Below, piece by piece: positions 16,492 to 23,528 of a DNA stretch of 28,717 nt; positions within the stretch are counted from its first letter, which is position 1, and each line of letters starts with the position of its first letter. The stretch covers positions 1 through 28,717 of the forward strand of contig JAGLXI010000243.1 in the NCBI GenBank assembly GCA_023132995.1, read 5' to 3'. Under the pieces are notes generated by a model. The model saw only the letters and a list, made by a program, of their open reading frames with translations, was not told where the DNA came from and did not search any database. Origin of the DNA: Candidatus Zixiibacteriota bacterium. Lineage in GTDB: Bacteria > Zixibacteria > MSB-5A5 > GN15 > FEB-12. The translations under genes were made by a program, and so were the position numbers.

Positions 16492-18182
16492 GTGGCAATC
16501 CTCTTGAGCATCAACATTGTGATATCATCCGAGCGGGGAGCGTCTCCCATGAAGCCGTTAATGTCGTCCATGAGGTGGCCGACTATTCCCTCCGGCGACT
16601 CCCCCCTCGTGGCCAACAGTAGTTTTTCCAGTCTCTGCTCGCCATACAGATCCTCGCCGCGTTGGGCTTCGGTTACTCCGTCGGAGAAAACCGTCAGCAC
16701 GTCTCCCTCGTGCATTTCAACCGATCCCTCCTGCCAGGTGGCGAAATCAAAAGCCCCGATCATGAGTCCCGAGGCCTCTAGTTGCGTTACGGAGCCGTCG
16801 GCCGTGACCAGCAAGGGGGGATTGTGCCCGGCGTTGATATAGCGGATGGTGTTTCTATTCTGTTCCGCCAGACCGATAAAGAGAGTGGCGAAGTCACCGG
16901 ACACACTATTGCTGAACAACTGAAGCGAAACGCGCTCGACCGCTCTCGTGAGGTCGAACCGCTTGGATTCATACAGAATCCGGAACGATGCCAGTATGTT
17001 GGACATCAGCAAAGCCGCGCCCATGCCTTTGCCCGAAACATCTGCGACCATAAAGAGCAACCGGCCGTCGGGGAGCAGCCTGGTGTCGTAGAGGTCCCCC
17101 CCTACCAACCGCGACTGCTCCTGGAACGGGCACATTTGGTATCCTGGAAGTTCCGGGGGGGAGTCCGGCAGCAGGCTTTTCTGGATCTGCGAAGCCCGAC
17201 TCAACTCGGCGGCGATGATCTGTTTTTCCTGCCGCTCCGACACCAGGGCGTAGCTGAGCAGTTTGGAGGCTATGATATTGCCGAACGTAGCCAGCACTCG
17301 CAGGTGGTGGTCATCATAGGTGTGTGCCGGGTTGGTCGTATCGGCATAGAGGATTCCAAGGACCTTCCCTTCGTCGAACAAAGGAACCGCGATGGCCGAT
17401 TTCAGTTCCGACATGATAATGGACTGCTGCTGGGCAAAGCGGGGATCGTCCTCGGGATCGCAGATCAAAATGGCGTTTTTGTTGCTAATGATCTCGTTGA
17501 CGATGGTACGCGACAAGGTGAAAGCGCCCGGCTCCCGGCCGCCGGGAAGCAATGTAGCGGCAGTGTAGACTTCTTCCTGATTCTCAGATACGAACAGCAC
17601 CGCCAACCGCTGCGCCGAAATGACCTTGGAGATCATACCCAGCGACCGCTCCAACATCACGTGCTTCGGCTCCGGGAGAACCAGCATCTTGGCCATCTCA
17701 AACAGGGTTGCAAGAAGGTCGGGCCGGTCGGTGACCTTGGCCGGAAGTGGTTTGAGCGCCTCGTTGATGGACAGAAAAACCGAGTTCTGGGGCTCGCTTT
17801 CGGCAAGTTTGGTCTGAGTCGTGCTGAGCGGCACACTCTCGGTTTCATCGATAGCCGCCAGCCGAAATTCGGTATGGCCGAACACGATGAGGTCGTCCTG
17901 CTTCACCGTCGTCCGGCCGGATAGTCGCTCGCCGTTAACCAGCGTACCGTTGTGGCTGCCGAGGTCTGTCAGAAAGATCTGCTCAACAGACGACCCCACT
18001 TCCAACTCAGCATGCCTTCTGGATATCGTGCCGTGAGGAATACAGAAATCACATTCCTGCTTACGGCCAATGAGGTACTTCCCTTGCCTGAGTACCCAGG
18101 AATAGAACCGTTTCCCGTCGGTGCCAACCAGCTTCAACATAGAATAAACAGGCCTGCTCTCGTCAAGTTCCAACCTCTGCAT
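16488..18182 (-). CDS. FHA-GAF-SpoIIE (PP2C) phosphatase
   Basis: The 564-residue cytosolic protein begins with an FHA domain (about 35-110; LIGRKQECDFCIP, SRRHAEL, DLGSHNGTLVNG), which binds phosphothreonine. A GAF domain (about 155-310; AVLFVSENQEEVYTA, SAIAVPLFDEGKVLGILYAD) is followed by a helical linker (SRASQIQKSLLP) and a SpoIIE/PP2C domain (about 345-564). Metal ligands are GGDLYD (Asp363), VADVSGKG (Asp381), FSDGVTEA and RSDDITML, so the domain looks active. The FHA domain probably recognises autophosphorylated Thr on the kinase encoded immediately downstream (ATGA overlap); that pairing is an inference. STAS proteins are the usual substrates of this phosphatase class, and one is encoded divergently at 18454. 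No clear ribosome site precedes ATG 18182. Confidence 0.95.
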   Translation of the reverse strand: MQRLELDESRPVYSMLKLVGTDGKRFYSWVLRQGKYLIGRKQECDFCIPHGTISRRHAELEVGSSVEQIFLTDLGSHNGTLVNGERLSGRTTVKQDDLIVFGHTEFRLAAIDETESVPLSTTQTKLAESEPQNSVFLSINEALKPLPAKVTDRPDLLATLFEMAKMLVLPEPKHVMLERSLGMISKVISAQRLAVLFVSENQEEVYTAATLLPGGREPGAFTLSRTIVNEIISNKNAILICDPEDDPRFAQQQSIIMSELKSAIAVPLFDEGKVLGILYADTTNPAHTYDDHHLRVLATFGNIIASKLLSYALVSERQEKQIIAAELSRASQIQKSLLPDSPPELPGYQMCPFQEQSRLVGGDLYDTRLLPDGRLLFMVADVSGKGMGAALLMSNILASFRILYESKRFDLTRAVERVSLQLFSNSVSGDFATLFIGLAEQNRNTIRYINAGHNPPLLVTADGSVTQLEASGLMIGAFDFATWQEGSVEMHEGDVLTVFSDGVTEAQRGEDLYGEQRLEKLLLATRGESPEGIVGHLMDDINGFMGDAPRSDDITMLMLKRIAT

Positions 18183-18236
18183 GTGCGGATGTTTGGTGCA
18201 CGATCAGGCGCAAGTTAAACCGGACGCAGAACAGGG

Positions 18237-18320
18237 GCAAGCGGTTTCTCGGGACAGGTCGCGCTGGGTCTCATGGCGAGCGGCCGCGATGCGACCAGAA
18301 GGCTCACCAAAACCGCTTGC
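18237..18320. repeat. Nested inverted repeat in the FHA-phosphatase/STAS divergent region
   Basis: Outer arms GCAAGCGGTTT (18237-18247) and AAACCGCTTGC (18310-18320) are perfect 11-base complements. Inside them GGTCGC (18257-18262) pairs with GCGACC (18291-18296). The 84-base stretch could fold as one long interrupted hairpin, act as a paired operator, or be a small non-autonomous element. No target-site duplication is evident. Confidence 0.45.
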
Positions 18321-18453
18321 ACTGAGAACTTGACGGCCTATTTTGCCGTTGGGGAATTATTGCGGGAGTATCCTGTCCGCATCCCCGAGGAAGGCTGGCC
18401 GGGAAACCCGGTCACAAGATTTCAAGCCGCTGGCTCAGACACTGGGAGTACCA

Positions 18454-18792
18454 ATGAAGTTTACTGATTCGCTTGAGGGAGACATCGTCTGTTTTGAGAT
18501 GTCCGGCAAGATTATGGGTGGAGAGAACACGACTCTATTCTACGGCAAGGTTTGCGAATATGTCAACCTCAACAAGAAGAGCATCATACTCGACATGGCC
18601 AAGGTCGACTGGATCAACTCGATCGGCCTGGGCATGCTGATTACAGCCCTGACCACCACGCGAAACGCCGGTGGGCACCTGGTATTGTGCAACATTGACA
18701 AAATCGAGAATCTTCTCACGGTCACGCGCCTGATCACGGTCTTCGATCACTTCGATTCGCGGGAGCAGGCAACAGCTTCTTTTAGCAACTGA
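18454..18792 (+). CDS. STAS-domain anti-sigma factor antagonist
   Basis: The 112-residue product is a single STAS domain: an N-terminal beta strand (GDIVCFEMSGKIMGGENTTLF), a KSIILDMAKVDWINSIGLGM core and a C-terminal helix (TRLITVFDHFDSREQA). The start ATG 18454 has GGGAG 5 bases upstream; in-frame ATGs further upstream lack one. In SpoIIAA/RsbV proteins the loop D-S-(S/T)-G-L-G carries the regulatory phospho-Ser; here it reads N-S-I-G-L-G, keeping one Ser. It is the likely substrate of the two SpoIIE-type phosphatases in this window, but the matching anti-sigma kinase (HATPase) is not present here. It is transcribed divergently from the FHA-phosphatase gene. Confidence 0.93.
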   Translation: MKFTDSLEGDIVCFEMSGKIMGGENTTLFYGKVCEYVNLNKKSIILDMAKVDWINSIGLGMLITALTTTRNAGGHLVLCNIDKIENLLTVTRLITVFDHFDSREQATASFSN

Positions 18793-18966
18793 GTCCCGGA
18801 ACACCAAGGCCAAGCCGATCCCCAAGACGATTTCCCTTCGTCACCTGTCGTCAGGCGTCGTGCAGGGAGAGGCTGTCCCAAAAGATTCCGTGGGCGTCTG
18901 CCGCCCCGGTTGTTCTATGTCAAGACATTGTTTACAGGTTGTATCCAGTCTCCGAGCAAAACCTGG

Positions 18967-18987
18967 ATTCCGGGTCAAGCCCGGAAT
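18967..18987. repeat. Palindromic intergenic repeat ATTCCGGG-TCAAG-CCCGGAAT
   Basis: Two perfect 8-base arms flank a 5-base loop, with CTGG before and GAC after. From memory this type of palindrome is a widespread intergenic repeat in many bacterial phyla. No T-tract follows, though it could still end transcripts from either converging gene. Confidence 0.6.
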
Positions 18988-19010
18988 GACAATGGGTAGT
19001 TGCGTCGGGT

Positions 19011-19036
19011 GGCCGTTTCAAACTTGTTTGGAACGG
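19011..19036 (+). repeat. 26-base dispersed repeat, copy 2
   Basis: It differs from the copy at 11947-11972 at only two positions: C/T at the seventh base and C/A at the twenty-second. It is again intergenic and downstream of a signalling gene. Confidence 0.6.
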
Positions 19037-19187
19037 GAATTCAGCCCGGGAAGAGACACCCCCAAGTTTGAGGATGCCACCCAGCAGGCATTGCCGGTTT
19101 TATCCGTGGGCGGCGACTCCCTCGGTCTGCCAATGACCGACGTCCACCCGGATGTGTTTGAGGGGATGGAGGGGGTTGGGGTCGGCC

Positions 19188-20270
19188 TCAGTGAGTATCC
19201 GAAGCTGCGGCACCCGTAATGTTCAAACGGGGGGCAAGTTCGGGTATAGAACGTAATTTCTCAAGGATCTTCTCGCAGGCAGGGTCCACGTTATGTGGAT
19301 CAAGCGAAACACCCTGAATACGACTCATAAGACCATAAGGCTTTTCGTAGACTGCTTCCCCGGTCATTAAGGGGCATACTGTCTTGTCTGAACCCATAGC
19401 CCAGCCACATTCTTGGTTCGTCCATAGGGACTTCCAGAATTCCTTTGTCAACAGGAGAACAATCACATCACAGGCGATTAGTTCTTCTATTATCTGAGAC
19501 ATCCAGAACACCGATACATGAAGGTCGTCGTGCGCCATGAAAACCTGAATACGATCGTTTATCAGTCCATCCTTTACTTTACCGGCCAGGTCTTTGTCAT
19601 GAGTCGAGTAGCTCATAAAGATTTTGACCTTGGTTGACACGATATCGTTGCGACTCTTGAGGAGGTCTTCGATTTCTCGTTGCTTGGCCGGATCCGGGTT
19701 GATCTTGTACAATAGCACCTTATCGACAAATCGTGGGAACTCCTTCCACCCCCTTATGCTAACAAACAGACCACCCTCCGTAAGGTCCTTTAGCCAGTCA
19801 GTCAGATCTTTTTTGCTGTCATAGAAGTTGTCCTGCAGGTGCGGAAGCCCCACTCCCTGCTGAGGCCACTTACTATTAATCGCTCCTATGAATTGCAAAA
19901 TCTCCAGCTTAAGCTGCTGTGGCTCCAACACCCTTGACTGCACTTGCTCATCAAGGGCTTTTTGAGTCAGGAGAAACTCCGACTCTTCAGGGTTAAGCGC
20001 CTTGGAAACCAAGCCAAACCGTATCGCTGTGTCATGAGTGCGGGGACTGACAACTTCTTGAGCGTCAATTTCGGCCACGCGGCTTGACACCTTAACCACA
20101 AACTGCATTCCTTCCTCCGCCGTTGGAGAGGAAGAGTCTCTGAATGCATACCAGACTGGTATTTGGTTCAGAGGTTGAGATGTCGTATTCGGCCCAGCCT
20201 GGCCGACGTCCACCCTGAATCGATACGGTCGACCGTCTATTACCGATAGCACATCGCTGAAGTGATCCAC
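19188..20270 (-). CDS. TIR-domain protein with unknown N-terminal and winged-helix-like middle region
   Basis: The 360-residue product starts at GTG 20270, directly after the secA stop codon. Residues 1-95 are a beta-rich domain I do not recognise (VDVGQAGP…QIPVWYAFRDSS…MQFVVKVSSRVAEID). Residues 117-192 look like a winged-helix fold (LKLEILQFIGAINSKWPQ, then DWLKDLTEGGLFVSI). The TIR domain spans about 214-305: VKIFMSYSTHDKDLA, VFMAHDDL, DVIVLLLTKEFWKS and WTNQECGWA. Related bacterial TIRs read W-x-x-E-I at the catalytic site; here it is W256-M-S-Q259-I, so the usual NAD-cleaving glutamate appears replaced by Gln. The base composition is clearly poorer in GC than secA, hinting at acquisition. 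It may be an immune effector, a decoy or a scaffold; no partner gene is adjacent. Confidence 0.9.
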   Translation of the reverse strand: MDHFSDVLSVIDGRPYRFRVDVGQAGPNTTSQPLNQIPVWYAFRDSSSPTAEEGMQFVVKVSSRVAEIDAQEVVSPRTHDTAIRFGLVSKALNPEESEFLLTQKALDEQVQSRVLEPQQLKLEILQFIGAINSKWPQQGVGLPHLQDNFYDSKKDLTDWLKDLTEGGLFVSIRGWKEFPRFVDKVLLYKINPDPAKQREIEDLLKSRNDIVSTKVKIFMSYSTHDKDLAGKVKDGLINDRIQVFMAHDDLHVSVFWMSQIIEELIACDVIVLLLTKEFWKSLWTNQECGWAMGSDKTVCPLMTGEAVYEKPYGLMSRIQGVSLDPHNVDPACEKILEKLRSIPELAPRLNITGAAASDTH

Positions 20271-23246
20271 CTACTCCCCCTTGCCGTGGCATTTTTTGAA
20301 TTTCTTGCCGGAGCCGCAGGGGCAGGGATCGTTGCGGCCGACCTTGGGCATCTGACGACGAAAAGTGCGGTCCTGCTTGCCGGCCTGGGAAGCCTCGGCC
20401 ATGGGGTTTTTCTCCTGTGGAGCACCGTCCACCGACGGTGGCGGGGCGGACAGGCCCATGCCGGTCGAGTCGGCGTGCGAGGTGACCATCTGTGGTTCGC
20501 GGCGGCGCTCGGAGCGTGACTTCTCAGGCACGTTCACCCGCAGCTTGTAGACGAGATTGACAATCTCCCGGTCGACCGTCTCAACCATGCCCTGGAATAT
20601 CTTGAACGCCTCGCGCTTGTAGATGTCTATCGGTTTGCCCATCCCGCCGTGGTAGGCCCGCAGGCCGATCCCCGCCCGAAGCTCCTCGACTTCGGCAAGG
20701 TGGTCGCGCCAGTGGCGGTCGATTGTCGACAGTACAGCGTAGCGCTCCAACTGGCGCATGACTTCCTCGCCGTAAGTGGCTTCCTTCTGCGTGTAGAAAG
20801 CCATGATCGCCCCCAGGATCTTCTCCTTGAGCGATTCGCGCGTCAGCTTCTCGATATCCTCCGGCTTGAACTGGAGGTTGAGCAAGTAGATATTGCGCAG
20901 TTCCTCGGTGAAGCCCTTCAGGTTCCACTCCTCGGGGTAAGTCTTCTCTGGGCAGTGGACGTCGATAAGACCCACGAGGACATCTTCGATCAGCTCCACT
21001 ACTTCGTCCTTGATCGATTCCCGTTCGAGGGCGGCCAGGCGGCGCTCGTAGATCCATTTGCGCTGGACGTTCATCACGTCGTCATAGTCGAGCGTGTGTT
21101 TGCGGATGGCGAAGTTCTGGGCCTCGACTTTTTTCTGTGCCCGTTCAATGGCCTTGGTCACCATGCCGTGAGCGATGACCTCGCCTTCCTCGACACCCAG
21201 CTTGTCCATGACCGTGCCCAGGCGGTCACCGCCGAACAGGCGCATGAGGTCATCCTCGAGCGAGAGGAAAAACAGCGAAGAGCCGGGGTCGCCCTGGCGG
21301 CCGGCCCGTCCGCGCAACTGGCGGTCGATACGCCGTGATTCGTGACGCCCCGTGCCGACGATGTGCAACCCGCCGCGTTCCACCACGCCCTTACCGAGCT
21401 TGATGTCCGTGCCGCGCCCGGCCATGTTGGTGGCGATCGTCACGGCACCGCTACCTCCGGCGTGGGCAATGACCTCCGCCTCTTTCTGGTGGTGCTTGGC
21501 GTTGAGGACGTTGTGCGGTATTCCGGCTCTCTTGAGCATGCGGGAAAGGGTCTCGGAGACGTCGACCGTGACAGTGCCCACGAGTGCCGGCTGGCCCTTT
21601 TCGTGCTTCTCTCTTATCTCCTCGATGATGGCATTGTATTTCTCATGGCGGGTACGGTAGATCCGGTCGTCCCGGTCATCGCGCACGACCTGTACATTGG
21701 TCGGAATGACCATGACGTCCAGCTTGTAGATGTCGAAAAACTCTTGCGCCTCGGTTTCGGCGGTTCCGGTCATGCCTGCGAGCTTGTCGTACATGCGGAA
21801 GTAGTTCTGAAGAGTCACCGTCGCGAGCGTCTGCGATTCCGCTTCGATGCGAACCCCCTCCTTGGCCTCGATAGCCTGGTGGAGGCCGTCGCTGTAGCGG
21901 CGACCGGCGAGGATACGGCCGGTGAACTCATCGACAATCATCACTTTGCCGTCCTGGACGACATATTCGGCGTCCTTCTCATACAGCGAATAGGCGCGCA
22001 GGAGCTGGCTTATGGCATGCACTTTCTCGGAGCGTTCGCCGTGGACGCGGTAAATCTCGTCCGTCTTCTGCTGACGCTCTTCGGCCGAGAGTGACTCGTC
22101 GCCGTCAAGCTCCGAGAGCATGGTGGAGATGTCCGGTATTTCGAACAGCTTCTGCTCCTCGGGGGACAGTTGCATCGTGCCCGTGTCGGTCAGGGCGATG
22201 GTGTGCTCCCGCTCGTCAATGAAGTAGTGGAGGTGGTCGTCGATCTCGTGCAGTTTCTTGTCGCGCATGAAAGCTGACTCGACGCTCGTCATCAGCTTTT
22301 TCATGCCCGGCTCTTTGAGAATTTTGAGCAGTCGTTTGGCCTTGGGAGCACCCCGGTTAACCGCCAGCAACTGGATGCCGGCCTCGAATTCGTCTTCGGC
22401 TTTCTCGCCGGCAAGCAGCTTTTCCGCGTTAGAGAGCATATCGTTGATAAGCACCGTCTGCTTGCGGACGATCTTCTCGACCGTCGGCTTCATCTGGCGG
22501 TAGCGGTCATGCCCCGACGATTCCACCATGCCGGAGATTATCAGGGGGGTTCGGGCCTCGTCGACAAGGATGGAGTCGACTTCGTCAATAATGGCATAGT
22601 GGAAATTGCGATGGGCGCGGTCTTCGGCCCGCTGGCACATGTTGTCTCGAAGGTAGTCGAACCCGAACTCATTGGCGGTGCCGAAAGTGACGTCGCACGA
22701 GTACATTTCGCGGCGCTCGGCGTTGGTCATCTGGTTCTGGATAACGCCCACGGTGAGGCCGAGATACTCGTAGATCTTGCCCATCCAGTCACAGTCGCGG
22801 CGGGCGAGGTAGTCATTGACCGTGACGATATGAACTCCCTTGCCTTCCAGGGCGTTGAGATAAACCGGCAACGTGGCCACGACCGTCTTGCCCTCGCCGG
22901 TGGCCATCTCAGCGATCTTTCCCTGGTGGAGCGCGATCCCGCCGATAAGCTGAACGTCAAAGTGGACCATGTTCCACTCGGTCTCGATTCCGGCCACGTC
23001 CCACGTTTGACCCAGATGACGGCGGCAGGCCTCTTTGACCACGGCGAACGCCTCCGCCATGATGTCATCGAGCGTCTCACCGTCCTCAAGACGCTTTCTG
23101 AAATCGTCAGTCCTGGCTTTGAATTCGTCTTCGCTCTGCTTCTGCAGTTCGTCGTAGAACTGGTTTATCTCATCCACCAGCGGCTGCATCTTTTTGGCGT
23201 CCCGCTCGTGCTTGGTGCCGAATATCTTTGTGATCAGGTTCTTCAT
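20271..23246 (-). CDS. secA: SecA preprotein translocase ATPase
   Basis: The 991-residue product carries all SecA landmarks. These include Walker A MATGEGKT (114-121), VNDYLARRDCDWMG, TFGTANEFGFDYLRDNM, the DEVDSILVDEARTPLIISG motif and the preprotein-crosslinking region. NMAGRGTDIKLG and GGLHIVGTGRHESRRIDRQL-type helicase motifs follow, then the helical scaffold/wing (HWRDHLAEVEELRAGIGLR). The zinc-binding tail CPCGSGKKFKKCH is complete. It is longer than E. coli SecA (901 residues), partly through an inserted segment around residues 255-350. It drives protein export through SecYEG, which fits the many signal peptides here. The start ATG 23246 has GAGG very close upstream. A small palindrome CTTAA-GCG-TTAAG (23260-23272) lies just before it. 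The TIR gene follows with no gap. Confidence 0.98.
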   Translation of the reverse strand: MKNLITKIFGTKHERDAKKMQPLVDEINQFYDELQKQSEDEFKARTDDFRKRLEDGETLDDIMAEAFAVVKEACRRHLGQTWDVAGIETEWNMVHFDVQLIGGIALHQGKIAEMATGEGKTVVATLPVYLNALEGKGVHIVTVNDYLARRDCDWMGKIYEYLGLTVGVIQNQMTNAERREMYSCDVTFGTANEFGFDYLRDNMCQRAEDRAHRNFHYAIIDEVDSILVDEARTPLIISGMVESSGHDRYRQMKPTVEKIVRKQTVLINDMLSNAEKLLAGEKAEDEFEAGIQLLAVNRGAPKAKRLLKILKEPGMKKLMTSVESAFMRDKKLHEIDDHLHYFIDEREHTIALTDTGTMQLSPEEQKLFEIPDISTMLSELDGDESLSAEERQQKTDEIYRVHGERSEKVHAISQLLRAYSLYEKDAEYVVQDGKVMIVDEFTGRILAGRRYSDGLHQAIEAKEGVRIEAESQTLATVTLQNYFRMYDKLAGMTGTAETEAQEFFDIYKLDVMVIPTNVQVVRDDRDDRIYRTRHEKYNAIIEEIREKHEKGQPALVGTVTVDVSETLSRMLKRAGIPHNVLNAKHHQKEAEVIAHAGGSGAVTIATNMAGRGTDIKLGKGVVERGGLHIVGTGRHESRRIDRQLRGRAGRQGDPGSSLFFLSLEDDLMRLFGGDRLGTVMDKLGVEEGEVIAHGMVTKAIERAQKKVEAQNFAIRKHTLDYDDVMNVQRKWIYERRLAALERESIKDEVVELIEDVLVGLIDVHCPEKTYPEEWNLKGFTEELRNIYLLNLQFKPEDIEKLTRESLKEKILGAIMAFYTQKEATYGEEVMRQLERYAVLSTIDRHWRDHLAEVEELRAGIGLRAYHGGMGKPIDIYKREAFKIFQGMVETVDREIVNLVYKLRVNVPEKSRSERRREPQMVTSHADSTGMGLSAPPPSVDGAPQEKNPMAEASQAGKQDRTFRRQMPKVGRNDPCPCGSGKKFKKCHGKGE

Positions 23247-23390
23247 ATCCTCGCGCAGTCTTAAGCGTTAAGTCACTCTGAGCATACGAAATTCACGCCG
23301 TCAAGGCAATCACAGTGTTTTGGGCCAATTGTGGGCGGCACCGGCGTTGCTGGTTTTTACGGATTGGTACCCTACCTAAAACAGGGGCGG

Positions 23391-23440
23391 CAGGTGGTGT
23401 ACTTCCTTTTACCCACTCGATGCTGTCTGTGTGGGGTACC
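23391..23440 (+). repeat. Dispersed intergenic repeat of about 50 bases, copy 2
   Basis: It has the same layout as 11990-12042: CAGGTG, then 14 bases, ACCCAC, a spacer, and GTGGGGTACC. CCCAC (23412-23416) pairs with GTGGG (23431-23435). In addition GGTACCC (23366-23372) forms an inverted repeat with GGGTACC (23434-23440). Confidence 0.5.
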
Positions 23441-23489
23441 TCTGTTGTGCTCCACGCCGATCAGACAATGGACGCTGGCCAGTTTGTTC

Positions 23490-23518
23490 TTGATACCTGA
23501 CAACAGGCGCGGTAGATT
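23490..23518 (+). promoter_or_regulatory. Candidate promoter of rsgA giving a near-leaderless transcript
   Basis: TTGATA (23490-23495), a 17-base spacer and TAGATT (23513-23518) match the sigma-70 pattern at 5/6 and 4/6. The start of transcription would fall about 4 bases before the rsgA ATG, which has no ribosome site. Confidence 0.4.
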
Positions 23519-23528
23519 CCATCTGTAT

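Larger units (their letters stand above)
18793..19187. other. Intergenic region (395 bases) with repeats, no supported gene
   Basis: This lies between the converging STAS and TIR genes. An open frame exists on the plus strand (18860-19219), but it runs through the repeats and overlaps the TIR gene end, so I do not call it. It contains a palindromic ATTCCGGG repeat (18967-18987) and the second copy of the 26-base repeat (19011-19036). Confidence 0.55.

Noticed and set aside
16850..18000. Long plus-strand open frame opposite the FHA-GAF phosphatase
   Set aside because: It is a mirror of a strongly supported minus-strand gene; its product has no domain pattern.
18860..19219. Plus-strand open frame of 119 codons between STAS and TIR genes
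   Set aside because: It runs through two intergenic repeats, overlaps the TIR gene end and has no recognisable composition.
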